Part shown: positions 26,065 to 34,749 of the stretch, in pieces
Layout of the letters: each line of letters begins with the position of its first letter
Position numbering within the stretch: the stretch's first letter is position 1
From: CAYZMH01 sp964479445
GTDB lineage: Bacteria > Bacteroidota > Bacteroidia > Bacteroidales > GCA-2748055
DNA: 64,000 bases
Direction: 5' to 3'
Assembly (NCBI GenBank): GCA_964479445.1
Contig: CAYZMH010000001.1
Location: 1 to 64,000, forward strand
The notes under the pieces: generated by a model
What the model was told of the DNA's origin: nothing
The model's input: only the letters and a program-made list of their open reading frames with translations
Database searches by the model: none
Made by a program: the position numbers and the translations under genes

Positions 26065-27372
26065 ATGATGACTATGATATCCAGAATCAGGAGATTTCTC
26101 AGGGAAGAGGTATGGTCGGCTGATTTAAAGACCAAGTCAGGAAGAAAGGGCTTTGTTATACGTCAGATTCGCATTTTGACTTATGCATTCAAGGGTTTCT
26201 TTGAAGATAGGGCAGCACTCAGGGCATCGTCACTCACCTATTTCACCATGCTTTCCATTGTTCCCATTTTTGCAATGGGGTTTGGAATTGCAAAAGGGTT
26301 TGGATTCGAAGACAGACTCCATGGATTCATTAGCAATAATTTCCAGGGGCAGGATCAGATCATTGCCTGGATTACACAAATGGTAGATGATCTGTTGCAA
26401 AAAACAAGGGGTGGTCTCGTGGCCGGGATCGGGTTTATCATCCTTTTCTGGTCTGTGATCCAGGTCTTAAATAATATTGAGCTCTCTTTTAACGACATCT
26501 GGCAGGTAAAGAAACCCAGGAGTCCGGTTCGTAAATTTTCAGATTACCTGGCCATCATGATTGTCAGTCCGTTTGCCATTGCCATATCGGGAAGCTTCAT
26601 GGTAAAAATTCAATCGGCCGCAAGCGATTTTGAATTGTTACAACCCGTCCTGGTATTATTGATCAAAGCAGTCCCCTATGTTGCTATCTGGCTCTTGTTT
26701 ACGGTGGTTTATATGGTTATGCCTAATACAAAAGTAAAATTCAAATATGCGATCATCGCCGGGATATTTGCCGGAACGCTTTCACTGATCGTACAGTGGG
26801 GATATTTTGAATTCCAGATTGGTGTGACTCGCTTTAATACACTGTACGGTAGTTTTGCTGCCATACCACTTTTCCTGGTGTGGTTGCAGATCACCTGGCT
26901 GATTGTGCTTATGGGAGCGGAGGTCTCATTTGCCTATCAGAATATTGAAAACTATGAATATGAGGATGAGGCATTGAAATTAAGCCATAACAACAAACGT
27001 ATTTTAACCCTGCTGATCACTCACTATGTGGTTAGAAATTTCGAGGAGGGAGGAGAAGCAAAAAGCGCTGCTATGCTGAGCCATGAATTGGGAATACCCA
27101 TGCGCCTGCTGAGCGAGCTTGTCTTTGACCTGATGGAATGCGGTGTAATTGCAGAGCTGGCTTCCGATAATCCCAAGGAACGCTATTATCAGCCAGCCAT
27201 GGATATTAATAAACTCTCGGTAGATGAGCTTTATACGCGTCTTGAACAGATGGGAGGGGATCATATGATCGTTACGGAATCGGAAAAACTTGATAAAATT
27301 ACACGTATTCACGAACACCTTCTTCACGCCATGAGGGAATCACCATCCAATATTCTGATAAAAGATATCTGA
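26065..27372 (+). CDS. YihY/BrkB-family inner-membrane protein
   Basis: This 435-residue protein has six predicted membrane helices in its first about 290 residues, with the family segments RASSLTYFTMLSIVPIFAM and FYGSFAAIPLFLVWLQITWLIVLMGAEVSFAY (split by short loops). A soluble C-terminal part of about 130 residues includes a winged-helix-like region (AMLSHELGIPMRLLSELVFDL). Function in bacteria is not established. Three Met codons lie near the start (26065, 26068, 26074). Confidence 0.85.
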   Translation: MMTMISRIRRFLREEVWSADLKTKSGRKGFVIRQIRILTYAFKGFFEDRAALRASSLTYFTMLSIVPIFAMGFGIAKGFGFEDRLHGFISNNFQGQDQIIAWITQMVDDLLQKTRGGLVAGIGFIILFWSVIQVLNNIELSFNDIWQVKKPRSPVRKFSDYLAIMIVSPFAIAISGSFMVKIQSAASDFELLQPVLVLLIKAVPYVAIWLLFTVVYMVMPNTKVKFKYAIIAGIFAGTLSLIVQWGYFEFQIGVTRFNTLYGSFAAIPLFLVWLQITWLIVLMGAEVSFAYQNIENYEYEDEALKLSHNNKRILTLLITHYVVRNFEEGGEAKSAAMLSHELGIPMRLLSELVFDLMECGVIAELASDNPKERYYQPAMDINKLSVDELYTRLEQMGGDHMIVTESEKLDKITRIHEHLLHAMRESPSNILIKDI

Positions 27373-27436
27373 GAGGGTGATATTTCTGTTGAATTATCGG
27401 ATTATTGAAATCATTAATGATTATTTAATAGTGCTG

Positions 27437-27444
27437 TATATTTG
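27437..27444 (+). promoter_or_regulatory. -7 promoter element of the his operon
   Basis: TATATTTG fits TAnnTTTG exactly and lies 45 bases before the leader-peptide ATG. The only likely transcription start is therefore near 27449-27451. No clear -33 element at the expected distance. Confidence 0.5.
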
Positions 27445-27489
27445 ATTATTCAGAATTATTACTTATAATTGCACTGCTAAAATTTGAAA

Positions 27490-27552
27490 ATGAACAGGCT
27501 TTTCACACATAACGGTCATCATCTCCTGCACCATCACGGTGTTGTCAGGTAA
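27490..27552 (+). CDS. hisL: Histidine operon leader peptide
   Basis: A 20-codon open frame has six His codons: positions 7, 10, 11, 14, 15 and 16, the last three in a row. It sits between a promoter element and a strong terminator that precedes hisG. Its only evident role is to let ribosomes stall when charged tRNA-His is low. The stop codon at 27550-27552 lies 12 bases before an antiterminator arm, so a ribosome that reaches the stop would cover or touch that arm, while one stalled at His14-16 would leave it free. Confidence 0.85.
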   Translation: MNRLFTHNGHHLLHHHGVVR

Positions 27553-27564
27553 TCGTGTGGAAAG

Positions 27565-27598
27565 TTGTAAACGCTTATAATTCTTGAAAGGTTTGCAG
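27565..27598 (+). promoter_or_regulatory. his operon antiterminator pairing
   Basis: Bases 27565-27572 (UUGUAAAC) can pair with 27591-27598 (GUUUGCAG): eight pairs with two G-U wobbles. The second arm is also part of the 5' arm of the terminator at 27588-27612, so the two structures exclude each other. The free RNA would prefer the terminator, and stalling at the His codons would favour this alternative. Confidence 0.65.
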
Positions 27599-27617
27599 TT
27601 TCTGCAGACCTTTTTTT
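27588..27617 (+). terminator. his operon attenuator terminator
   Basis: An 11-bp stem (27588-27598 with 27602-27612, one G-U wobble), a 3-base loop and a run of seven T residues (27611-27617) form a classical intrinsic terminator 17 bases before the hisG start. It lies downstream of the His-rich leader peptide, which marks it as an attenuator rather than the end of the preceding gene. Confidence 0.88.
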
Positions 27618-27633
27618 GTTAAAACACGGAAGT

Positions 27634-28491
27634 ATGGAAAAACTTAGAATCGCTCTCCAGAAGTCGGGTCGTTTAAGCGAAAAATCTATTAACCTGCTTA
27701 AAGAATCTGGTATCGCCATGACCAATGGTACAAGGAAGCTCATTGCACCATCCGGTTCATACCCGTTGGAAGCCTTATACCTCAGGGATGATGATATACC
27801 TGAATATGTGCAAGATGGGGTTGCCGATATCGGTATTGTGGGAGAAAATATTGTAGCTGAAAAAGGAGCGGATGTAAAAATTGAGGAACGGCTGGGCTTT
27901 TCAAAGTGTCGTTTATCTCTGGCCATTCCAAGGCAGGTCTCGTATGATGGTCCCGAGTATTTCATGGGCAGGAAGATAGCCACATCGTATCCGGGAATTC
28001 TGGCAAAATACCTGGAGCAGCAGGGTATCCGTGCTGAGATTCATGAAATCAGTGGTTCAGTTGAGATCGCTCCGGGGATCGGATTGGCTGATTCTATTTT
28101 CGACATTGTCAGCTCCGGGAGCACCCTGATTAGTAACGGGCTGAAGGAGGTGGAAACCGTAATGCACTCCGAAGCGGTATTGATAGCCGGGCATCAACTG
28201 GATGAAACCAGGCAGGAATTGCTCAATGATCTACGGTTCAGAATAAAAAGTGTTCTTGCTGCATCCAATAACAAATATATCCTGTTAAACGCACCCAATG
28301 ATAAATTGGATGAGATTATTGCTCAGATTCCCGGCATGAAGAGTCCAACGGTGATGCCTCTGGCGGAGACCGGCTGGAGCTCCGTGCATTCGGTACTCAG
28401 TGAAAAACAGTTCTGGGAAGTGATCGATCGCCTGCGGGAACTGGGTGCCCAGGGAATCCTGGTTATTCCTATTGAGAAAATGATTGTATGA
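27634..28491 (+). CDS. hisG: ATP phosphoribosyltransferase, long form
   Basis: This 285-residue enzyme starts histidine synthesis by joining ATP and PRPP. Family segments: MEKLRIALQKSGRLSEKS, VADIGIVGENIV, RIATSYP-like KIATSYPG, the PRPP loop SGSVEIAPGIGLADSIFDIVSSG, and a C-terminal regulatory domain (about 210-285) as in the long form, which binds histidine for feedback and needs no HisZ. The in-frame TTG at 27616 lies inside the terminator, so ATG 27634 is the start. Confidence 0.95.
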   Translation: MEKLRIALQKSGRLSEKSINLLKESGIAMTNGTRKLIAPSGSYPLEALYLRDDDIPEYVQDGVADIGIVGENIVAEKGADVKIEERLGFSKCRLSLAIPRQVSYDGPEYFMGRKIATSYPGILAKYLEQQGIRAEIHEISGSVEIAPGIGLADSIFDIVSSGSTLISNGLKEVETVMHSEAVLIAGHQLDETRQELLNDLRFRIKSVLAASNNKYILLNAPNDKLDEIIAQIPGMKSPTVMPLAETGWSSVHSVLSEKQFWEVIDRLRELGAQGILVIPIEKMIV

Positions 28492-28506
28492 TGTAAAAAA
28501 CAGATA

Positions 28507-29796
28507 ATGAACGTAATAAAAAATCCCTCAGAAGATCAATGGCCCGATATTTTGAAACGTCCCACCAATGATGTCAGCGATCTTTTTGATTCGGTTCAAA
28601 AGATTCTGGATGAAGTAAAATCCGGGGGTGATCAGGCTGTGAAATACTATTCCGGGAAATTTGATAAAGTAGCACCCCAAGAGTTACAATGCAGTAAAGT
28701 AGAGCTTACTGCAGCAAAATACAATGTGGACGATTCTCTGAAGAAGGCCATTGATGAGGCCAGGGGCAATATTGAAAAATTTCACGCCCGCCAGTTATGC
28801 GAAACCGAGGTAATTGAAACCACTCCCGGTGTAAGGTGCTGGCAGAAAACGGTTCCCATCGAGAAAGTGGGACTCTATATTCCCGGGGGTACAGCCCCGC
28901 TTCTATCTACGGTTTTGATGCTCGGAATACCGGCTAAACTGGCAGGATGCAGTGAGGTTATTCTATGCACACCTCCGGATGAAAAGGGAAATATAGATCC
29001 ATCCATTCTTTACCTGGCCGACCTGCTGGATATTGATAAGGTATTCAGGGTGGGTGGTGTGCAGGCAATTGCTGCCATGGCTTATGGCACGGAAAGCATT
29101 CCCGGTGTCAATAAAATATTCGGACCCGGAAATCAGTATGTAACGGCTGCCAAGCAGCTGGTAAGCCAGGATAGTGTAGCTATTGATATGCCGGCAGGCC
29201 CCTCTGAATTGGCCGTGATAGCTGATAAAACGGCAATTCCTGAATTTATAGCATCTGACTTGCTTTCCCAGGCTGAACATGGTATCGATAGCCAGGTCAT
29301 CCTTATTACAGATTCCGAAGCAATCATCGAAAAGGTGCAGATAGCGATTGAACAGCAGCTTACTGCAATACCACGCAAAGACATTGCTGTCCAGGCGTTG
29401 TTGAACAGCAAAATTGTACTTATGGAAGATCCCGGTAAGATGATCAAGATGATGAATGCATATGCCCCGGAGCACCTGATAATAGCCTGTGAGAATTACC
29501 AGGAAATGGCAGAAAAGGTAGTGAATGCCGGATCTGTCTTCCTGGGAAATTATACCCCGGAAAGTGCCGGAGATTATGCCTCAGGAACCAACCACACTTT
29601 GCCTACGAACGGGTGGGCTCATGCTTACAGCGGCCTCAATATGGATAGTTTTGTGAAAAAGATTACCTTTCAGGAAATCAGTAAGTATGGTTTGTTTAAT
29701 ATAAGTCAGGCTGTTACCACGATGGCAGCCGCGGAAGCCCTGGATGCGCATAAAAATGCCGTAGAGATACGAATGAAAAACGGATCAGAAGAGTAA
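28507..29796 (+). CDS. hisD: Histidinol dehydrogenase
   Basis: This 429-residue enzyme makes the last two oxidations to histidine. It has the family segments VGLYIPGGTAPLLSTVLMLG, GVQAIAAMAYGTE, KIFGPGNQYVTAAK, DMPAGPSELAVIAD, LLSQAEHGIDSQ with the zinc ligands, and APEHLII and GSVFLGNYTPESAGDYASGTNHTLPT. It is 15 bases after hisG and overlaps hisC by one base. Confidence 0.97.
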   Translation: MNVIKNPSEDQWPDILKRPTNDVSDLFDSVQKILDEVKSGGDQAVKYYSGKFDKVAPQELQCSKVELTAAKYNVDDSLKKAIDEARGNIEKFHARQLCETEVIETTPGVRCWQKTVPIEKVGLYIPGGTAPLLSTVLMLGIPAKLAGCSEVILCTPPDEKGNIDPSILYLADLLDIDKVFRVGGVQAIAAMAYGTESIPGVNKIFGPGNQYVTAAKQLVSQDSVAIDMPAGPSELAVIADKTAIPEFIASDLLSQAEHGIDSQVILITDSEAIIEKVQIAIEQQLTAIPRKDIAVQALLNSKIVLMEDPGKMIKMMNAYAPEHLIIACENYQEMAEKVVNAGSVFLGNYTPESAGDYASGTNHTLPTNGWAHAYSGLNMDSFVKKITFQEISKYGLFNISQAVTTMAAAEALDAHKNAVEIRMKNGSEE

Positions 29797-30845
29797 TGAT
29801 AGCTAAGATTGATCATCTTGTGAGAGAGAACATTCGTTCCCTTGTGCCTTACTCATCAGCCCGAAATGAGTACTCGGGAAGTGATGCGGTGTTGATGGAT
29901 GCCAACGAAAATCCGTTTAACCATCCCTATAACCGCTATCCGGATCCTATGCAGATGGCTTTGAAAGAGCGGATATCTGAATTAAAGGAGATTCCTGGCG
30001 AGATGATATTCCTGGGAAACGGTTCCGATGAAGCAATAGACAACTTGTACCGAGTATTTTGCGAACCTGGGAAGGATCATGTGTTATCGATAGAACCCAC
30101 TTACGGGATGTACCAGGTGTGTGCAGATATCAATAACATTGCAGTCAGGAAAATACCTCTTAATCCGGACTATAGTCTGGATATACGTTCAATACTGGAA
30201 GCCGTCAATGATCATACAAAATTGATCTTTATTTGTTCCCCCAACAATCCTACTTCAAATTCCTTTCCTGCGGAGGATATTTTGAAAGTTGTGAAGGAAT
30301 CAGATGCCCTGGTAGTTCTGGATGAGGCCTATATTGATTTTTCTGCCTCGGAAAGCATGCTCAGAAAGGTGATGGAGTTCCCCAACCTGGTGATCTTACA
30401 GACCTTCTCAAAAGCATGGGGTATGGCAGGTATACGCCTGGGAATGGCCATAGCCCAACCCGAAGTGATGACCTATTTGAACCGGGTTAAATACCCTTAT
30501 AATGTGAACCGGTTAACCCTGGAGCATGCATTGGAAGCACTTAACAAGCCGGAAAGGAAGGATCGCTGGGTGGAAATGATCCTGAATGAAAGGAACAAAC
30601 TGGCTGAGCGCCTGGGATCCTATCCATATGTGGAAGAGGTCTATCCCTCCGATGCGAATTTTCTACTGGTGCGCGTGCAAAATCCAACGGCTTTATATAA
30701 CTATTTGAAATCAAATGGAATGATTGTTAGAGATAGATCACGGGTTCCTCTCTGTGAGGGGGCTTTGCGAATTACAGTGGGGACTGAACAAGAGAATCAG
30801 CAATTAATAGGCCTGTTGGATCGTTTTCCACTGCAATCCCAATGA
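29796..30845 (+). CDS. hisC: Histidinol-phosphate aminotransferase
   Basis: This 349-residue PLP enzyme converts imidazole-acetol phosphate to histidinol phosphate with glutamate. It has DANENPFN near the start, FLGNGSDEAIDNL, ICSPNNPTSN, VVLDEAYIDFS and TFSKAWGMAGIRLG with the PLP lysine. The start codon overlaps the hisD stop. Confidence 0.95.
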   Translation: MIAKIDHLVRENIRSLVPYSSARNEYSGSDAVLMDANENPFNHPYNRYPDPMQMALKERISELKEIPGEMIFLGNGSDEAIDNLYRVFCEPGKDHVLSIEPTYGMYQVCADINNIAVRKIPLNPDYSLDIRSILEAVNDHTKLIFICSPNNPTSNSFPAEDILKVVKESDALVVLDEAYIDFSASESMLRKVMEFPNLVILQTFSKAWGMAGIRLGMAIAQPEVMTYLNRVKYPYNVNRLTLEHALEALNKPERKDRWVEMILNERNKLAERLGSYPYVEEVYPSDANFLLVRVQNPTALYNYLKSNGMIVRDRSRVPLCEGALRITVGTEQENQQLIGLLDRFPLQSQ

Positions 30846-30887
30846 GAATCTATTTATAAACAGGAATATAACGATAGTTCAATACCC

Positions 30888-32012
30888 ATGAAACGAGTGT
30901 TATTCATTGATAGGGACGGTACGCTGATTGTTGAGCCAGAGGGAGATTACCAGGTGGATTCCCTGGAGAAACTGGAGTTCATGCCCGGGGTTTTCAGGAA
31001 TCTTTACAGGTTAACAAAGACAACTCCCTTTGAATTGGTAATGGTCTCTAACCAGGATGGCATGGGGACCGGGTCATATCCTGAAGATGCATTCCTTGCC
31101 CCGCACAATAAAGTCCTTAAGGCATTTGAGAACGAAGGAGTGATATTTGATGCAGTACATATTGATTCGTCACTTCCCGGGGATCATTCTCCCAATCGCA
31201 AACCAGGTACCGGTATGCTTACCGGGTATTTCGATGACATGTATGATTTGGAACGGTCCTATGTGATCGGTGACCGTCTTACCGATATAGAGCTTGCTAA
31301 AAATTTGGGTGCAAAAGGTATATGGCTGACTTCTCCCGGTCGAACGGATGAGTTAGTTAAGCACGGACTGAGTTCGTATTGTGAGTTGATCACCGAATCA
31401 TGGGATGAGATATACCGTTTCCTTCGTGCCTCTATAAGGACAGGGAAGGTGGTTCGTAAGACCCGGGAAACCGACGTGGAGGTCACAGTTGCTTTGGATG
31501 GAAGCGGCAGGTCCGGGGTTGAAACCGGACTGGGATTCCTGGATCACATGCTGGAACAAATTGCACGACACGGACAGGTGGATCTTGTTGTACAAACCCG
31601 GGGAGATCTGCATGTGGATGAACATCATACGGTGGAAGATACGGCCCTTGCCCTGGGTGAAGCGTTCTATAAAGCGTTGGGTGATAAAAGGGGAATAAGC
31701 CGGTATGGATTCACACTGCCTATGGATGAAAGTCTGGCTCAGGTTGCGTTGGATTTTAGTGGCAGACCATGGTTGGTGTGGAATGCAACGTTTAACAGGG
31801 AACGCATAGGAGATGTGCCTACAGAATTATTTTTTCATTTTTTTAAGTCTTTTTCGGATGCTGCACGCTGTAATCTCAATATACAAGTAGAAGGGGAAAA
31901 TGAGCATCATAAGATCGAAGCTATTTTCAAGGCATTTGCAAAGGCTATCCATCAGGCAGTGGCTGCCGGAGACGACAATGAACAGCTCCCTACCACCAAG
32001 GGAATGTTGTGA
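30888..32012 (+). CDS. hisB: Bifunctional histidinol-phosphatase / imidazoleglycerol-phosphate dehydratase
   Basis: This 374-residue protein fuses two domains. Residues 1 to about 165 are the HAD histidinol-phosphatase (DRDGTLIVEPE, VSNQDGMG, KPGTGML, VIGDRLTDIELAKNLG). Residues about 185-374 are the dehydratase, with metal motifs LDHMLEQIARHG, DEHHTVEDTALALGEAF and ENEHHKIEAIFKAFAKA. The fusion is the type found in Enterobacteria and Bacteroidota. Confidence 0.96.
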   Translation: MKRVLFIDRDGTLIVEPEGDYQVDSLEKLEFMPGVFRNLYRLTKTTPFELVMVSNQDGMGTGSYPEDAFLAPHNKVLKAFENEGVIFDAVHIDSSLPGDHSPNRKPGTGMLTGYFDDMYDLERSYVIGDRLTDIELAKNLGAKGIWLTSPGRTDELVKHGLSSYCELITESWDEIYRFLRASIRTGKVVRKTRETDVEVTVALDGSGRSGVETGLGFLDHMLEQIARHGQVDLVVQTRGDLHVDEHHTVEDTALALGEAFYKALGDKRGISRYGFTLPMDESLAQVALDFSGRPWLVWNATFNRERIGDVPTELFFHFFKSFSDAARCNLNIQVEGENEHHKIEAIFKAFAKAIHQAVAAGDDNEQLPTTKGML

Positions 32013-32071
32013 ATGGACCGTTGTTGCCTGAAAGAGATGCCAAAAGATCTTTGTAAGGAAAAAAGCAAACT

Positions 32072-32653
32072 ATGAAAGTTGCAATCATTAAATACAATGC
32101 AGGGAACATTCGTTCGGTGGATTTCGCACTTCAACGCCTTGGAATCCGCGCGGCAGTAACGGCAGATCCGGACTATATTAAAAATGCCGATAAGGTTATC
32201 TTTCCGGGTGTAGGGGAAGCCGGAACCACTATGAAATACCTGCGGGATCATAAATTGGATTCTCTTCTTCGTGAACTAACCCAGCCGGTACTCGGAATCT
32301 GCCTGGGGCAGCAGCTGATGTGCCGTGCATCGGAGGAAGGAAATACCGGGTGTATTGGGATTTACAATGAAACCGTTCGCCGGTTTCCGGAGGGAAAAAA
32401 AATACCTCATATGGGCTGGAACAGTCTGAAAGAAAGAAAAGGTGATCTTTTCAAAAATATGGAAGAAGAACCATATGTATATTTTGTGCACTCCTATTAT
32501 GTGCCACTTTGTGAAGATACAGCTGCAGTGTGTGACTATGGAATATCCTTTAGTGCAGCGATGCAGCGCGAAAATTATTATGCTACCCAGTTCCATCCTG
32601 AAAAAAGCGGGGATATAGGACATTATATTCTGGAACGATTTTTAAAATTATGA
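32072..32653 (+). CDS. hisH: Imidazole glycerol phosphate synthase, glutaminase subunit
   Basis: This 193-residue class I glutamine amidotransferase has the nucleophile in LGICLGQQLM (Cys near residue 77) and His-Glu in YATQFHPEKSG. With HisF it makes imidazole glycerol phosphate and AICAR, supplying ammonia. It overlaps hisA by 4 bases. Confidence 0.95.
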   Translation: MKVAIIKYNAGNIRSVDFALQRLGIRAAVTADPDYIKNADKVIFPGVGEAGTTMKYLRDHKLDSLLRELTQPVLGICLGQQLMCRASEEGNTGCIGIYNETVRRFPEGKKIPHMGWNSLKERKGDLFKNMEEEPYVYFVHSYYVPLCEDTAAVCDYGISFSAAMQRENYYATQFHPEKSGDIGHYILERFLKL

Positions 32654-33369
32654 TAGAAATTATACCGGCTATTGACCTGATCAATGGTAAATGTGTCAGA
32701 CTCAGCAGGGGTGATTATACGCAAAAGACCGAATACCGGGAAAATCCGGTGGAGATGGCTCAGCGGTTCGAAGATCATGGGATGAAGCGATTGCACCTGG
32801 TTGATTTGGATGGTGCGAAAGCGGGAAAAGTAATGAATTACAGAGTTCTTGAAAGAATCGCCGGTCATACGCGGCTTGTGATTGACGCAGGTGGTGGTTT
32901 ATATTCGGATGAAGACTTGCGGATAGTTTTTGAGAACGGAGCCTCTATGGCTACAGGAGGAAGTCTGGCAGTAAAAAACCCCGATCTGTTTAAGAAATGG
33001 CTGGAAAAATACGGATCCCAACGGATAATCCTTGGGAGTGATTTTTTGGATGGTAACATTGTGATCTCCGGCTGGCAGGAGCAAACCGGGTACAGTCTCT
33101 ATGAATTCCTGCAGGACTGGATAGCAGAGGGGATTAAACAGACCATCTGCACGGATGTCTCCAAAGATGGTCTTTTGCAGGGATCTGCTGTAACAATCTA
33201 TCGTGCTATCCGAGAACGATTTCCTGATCTTTACATGGTAGCCAGCGGAGGGATTGCTTCCATGGAGGACATCCATGAACTTGAAAGGTGGGGAATCCCT
33301 GCTGTTATTATCGGGAAAGCCATTTATGAAGGAAAGATAAGGTTGAACGAATTGGCAAAATTTCTTTAA
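32650..33369 (+). CDS. hisA: Phosphoribosylformimino-5-aminoimidazole carboxamide ribotide isomerase
   Basis: This 239-residue (beta-alpha)8 barrel has the conserved catalytic Asp in IPAIDLINGKCVRLSRGDY and a second Asp in TDVSKDGLLQG, with phosphate loops DAGGGL and ASGGI. It opens the ribose ring of ProFAR before the HisH-HisF step. It starts inside the hisH stop and is 9 bases before hisF. Confidence 0.95.
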   Translation: MIEIIPAIDLINGKCVRLSRGDYTQKTEYRENPVEMAQRFEDHGMKRLHLVDLDGAKAGKVMNYRVLERIAGHTRLVIDAGGGLYSDEDLRIVFENGASMATGGSLAVKNPDLFKKWLEKYGSQRIILGSDFLDGNIVISGWQEQTGYSLYEFLQDWIAEGIKQTICTDVSKDGLLQGSAVTIYRAIRERFPDLYMVASGGIASMEDIHELERWGIPAVIIGKAIYEGKIRLNELAKFL

Positions 33370-33378
33370 AGACAACCT

Positions 33379-34131
33379 ATGCTGGCGAAAAGAATTATAC
33401 CATGCCTCGATATCCGTGATGGTAAAACGGTTAAAGGAATCAATTTTGAAGATATCCGGGAAGTGGGTGACCCCGTAGAATTGGGTGCAAAGTATGCAAG
33501 AGAAGGTGCTGATGAACTGGTTTACCTGGATATTACTGCATCCCATGAAAAGAGAAAATTGTTTACTGACCTGGTCCGCCGGATAGCAGAAAATCTGAAT
33601 ATTCCATTCTCGGTAGGAGGCGGTATCAATGAGAGGAGGGATGCAGAGGTTTTATTGGAGGCCGGGGCCGATAAATTATCGGTTAACTCGTCTGCTGTAA
33701 GAACCCCGGAATTAGTGGATGAAATAGCGCAAAATTTCGGGAATCAATTTGTTATTGTTGCCATTGATGCCAGGTTGGAGCAGGGCCGGTGGTTGGTATA
33801 CATAAACGGTGGGCGTATACCCACCGGAAAAGAACTATTCTCCTGGGCAAAAGAGGTGGAAAACAGGGGAGCCGGAGAGATTCTTTTCACCTCCATGAAC
33901 CATGATGGAACCAGGAACGGATTTGCATGTGAAGCGCTCTCGGAATTGTCGCAGCATGTTTCGATCCCTGTTATTGCTTCGGGAGGAGCAGGGGAGAGTC
34001 GGCATTTTCACGAGGTTTTTACCAGGGGTAAAGCCGATGCAGCGCTGGCTGCAAGCATATTTCACTACAATGAGATCCCCATTCCTGCATTAAAAAAGTA
34101 CCTAAAAGAAAACCAAATAATAGTACGATAG
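33379..34131 (+). CDS. hisF: Imidazole glycerol phosphate synthase, cyclase subunit
   Basis: This 250-residue (beta-alpha)8 barrel has RIIPCLDIRDGKTVKG (catalytic Asp11), SVGGGI, ADKLSVNSSAV, FVIVAIDA, TSMNHDGTRNG with the second catalytic Asp, and ASGGAG. It forms the synthase complex with HisH. It is 3 bases before hisIE. Confidence 0.96.
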   Translation: MLAKRIIPCLDIRDGKTVKGINFEDIREVGDPVELGAKYAREGADELVYLDITASHEKRKLFTDLVRRIAENLNIPFSVGGGINERRDAEVLLEAGADKLSVNSSAVRTPELVDEIAQNFGNQFVIVAIDARLEQGRWLVYINGGRIPTGKELFSWAKEVENRGAGEILFTSMNHDGTRNGFACEALSELSQHVSIPVIASGGAGESRHFHEVFTRGKADAALAASIFHYNEIPIPALKKYLKENQIIVR

Positions 34132-34134
34132 CTC

Positions 34135-34728
34135 ATGATGGATTTTAATAAGATGAATGGATTATTACCGGCCATCATTCAGGATTTTTCAACAGGCAAA
34201 GTGCTTATGCTGGGTTTTATGAATGAAGAGGCATACCGGAAAACCCTTGAAGACCGGAGAGTTACTTTTTACAGCCGAACCAGGGAGAGACTATGGACCA
34301 AGGGTGAAGAGAGTGGTAACTATTTGGAAGTAAAAGAGATATTGGAGGATTGCGATCAGGATACACTCCTGGTAAAAGTCAATCCGGCAGGTCCGGTCTG
34401 CCATACAGGCAGTGATACCTGCTTTGATGAAGTGAACAGGGAATCTCTGAAATTTCTCGCTGATTTGCAACAGCTAATTAGCCGCCGGAGAGAGGAGATG
34501 CCTGAAGGGAGTTATACTACAAAACTTTTTGAAAAAGGGATTAATAAAATCGCCCAGAAATTGGGCGAAGAGGCTGTGGAATTGGTTATTGAATCCAAAG
34601 ATGAAAATGATACGCTCTTCCTCAATGAGGCTGCTGACCTGGTATACCATTTTCTAGTATTGCTTTCGGCAAAAGGCTACGGAATTCATGATGTAGTAAA
34701 GGTCCTGGAAGAGAGGCACCGCAAATAG
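34135..34728 (+). CDS. hisI: Bifunctional phosphoribosyl-AMP cyclohydrolase / phosphoribosyl-ATP pyrophosphatase
   Basis: This 197-residue protein fuses HisI and HisE. Residues 1 to about 100 are the cyclohydrolase (VLMLGFMNEEAYRKT, FYSRTRERLWTKGEESGNYL, the CDQD metal site, and PAGPVCHTGSDTCF). Residues about 105-197 are the pyrophosphatase of the MazG-like fold (KLFEKGINKIAQKLGEEAVELVIESK, NEAADLVYHFLVLL). It is the last gene of the operon. Confidence 0.96.
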   Translation: MMDFNKMNGLLPAIIQDFSTGKVLMLGFMNEEAYRKTLEDRRVTFYSRTRERLWTKGEESGNYLEVKEILEDCDQDTLLVKVNPAGPVCHTGSDTCFDEVNRESLKFLADLQQLISRRREEMPEGSYTTKLFEKGINKIAQKLGEEAVELVIESKDENDTLFLNEAADLVYHFLVLLSAKGYGIHDVVKVLEERHRK

Positions 34729-34749
34729 TTTTTTCCTGAACCTCAATTT

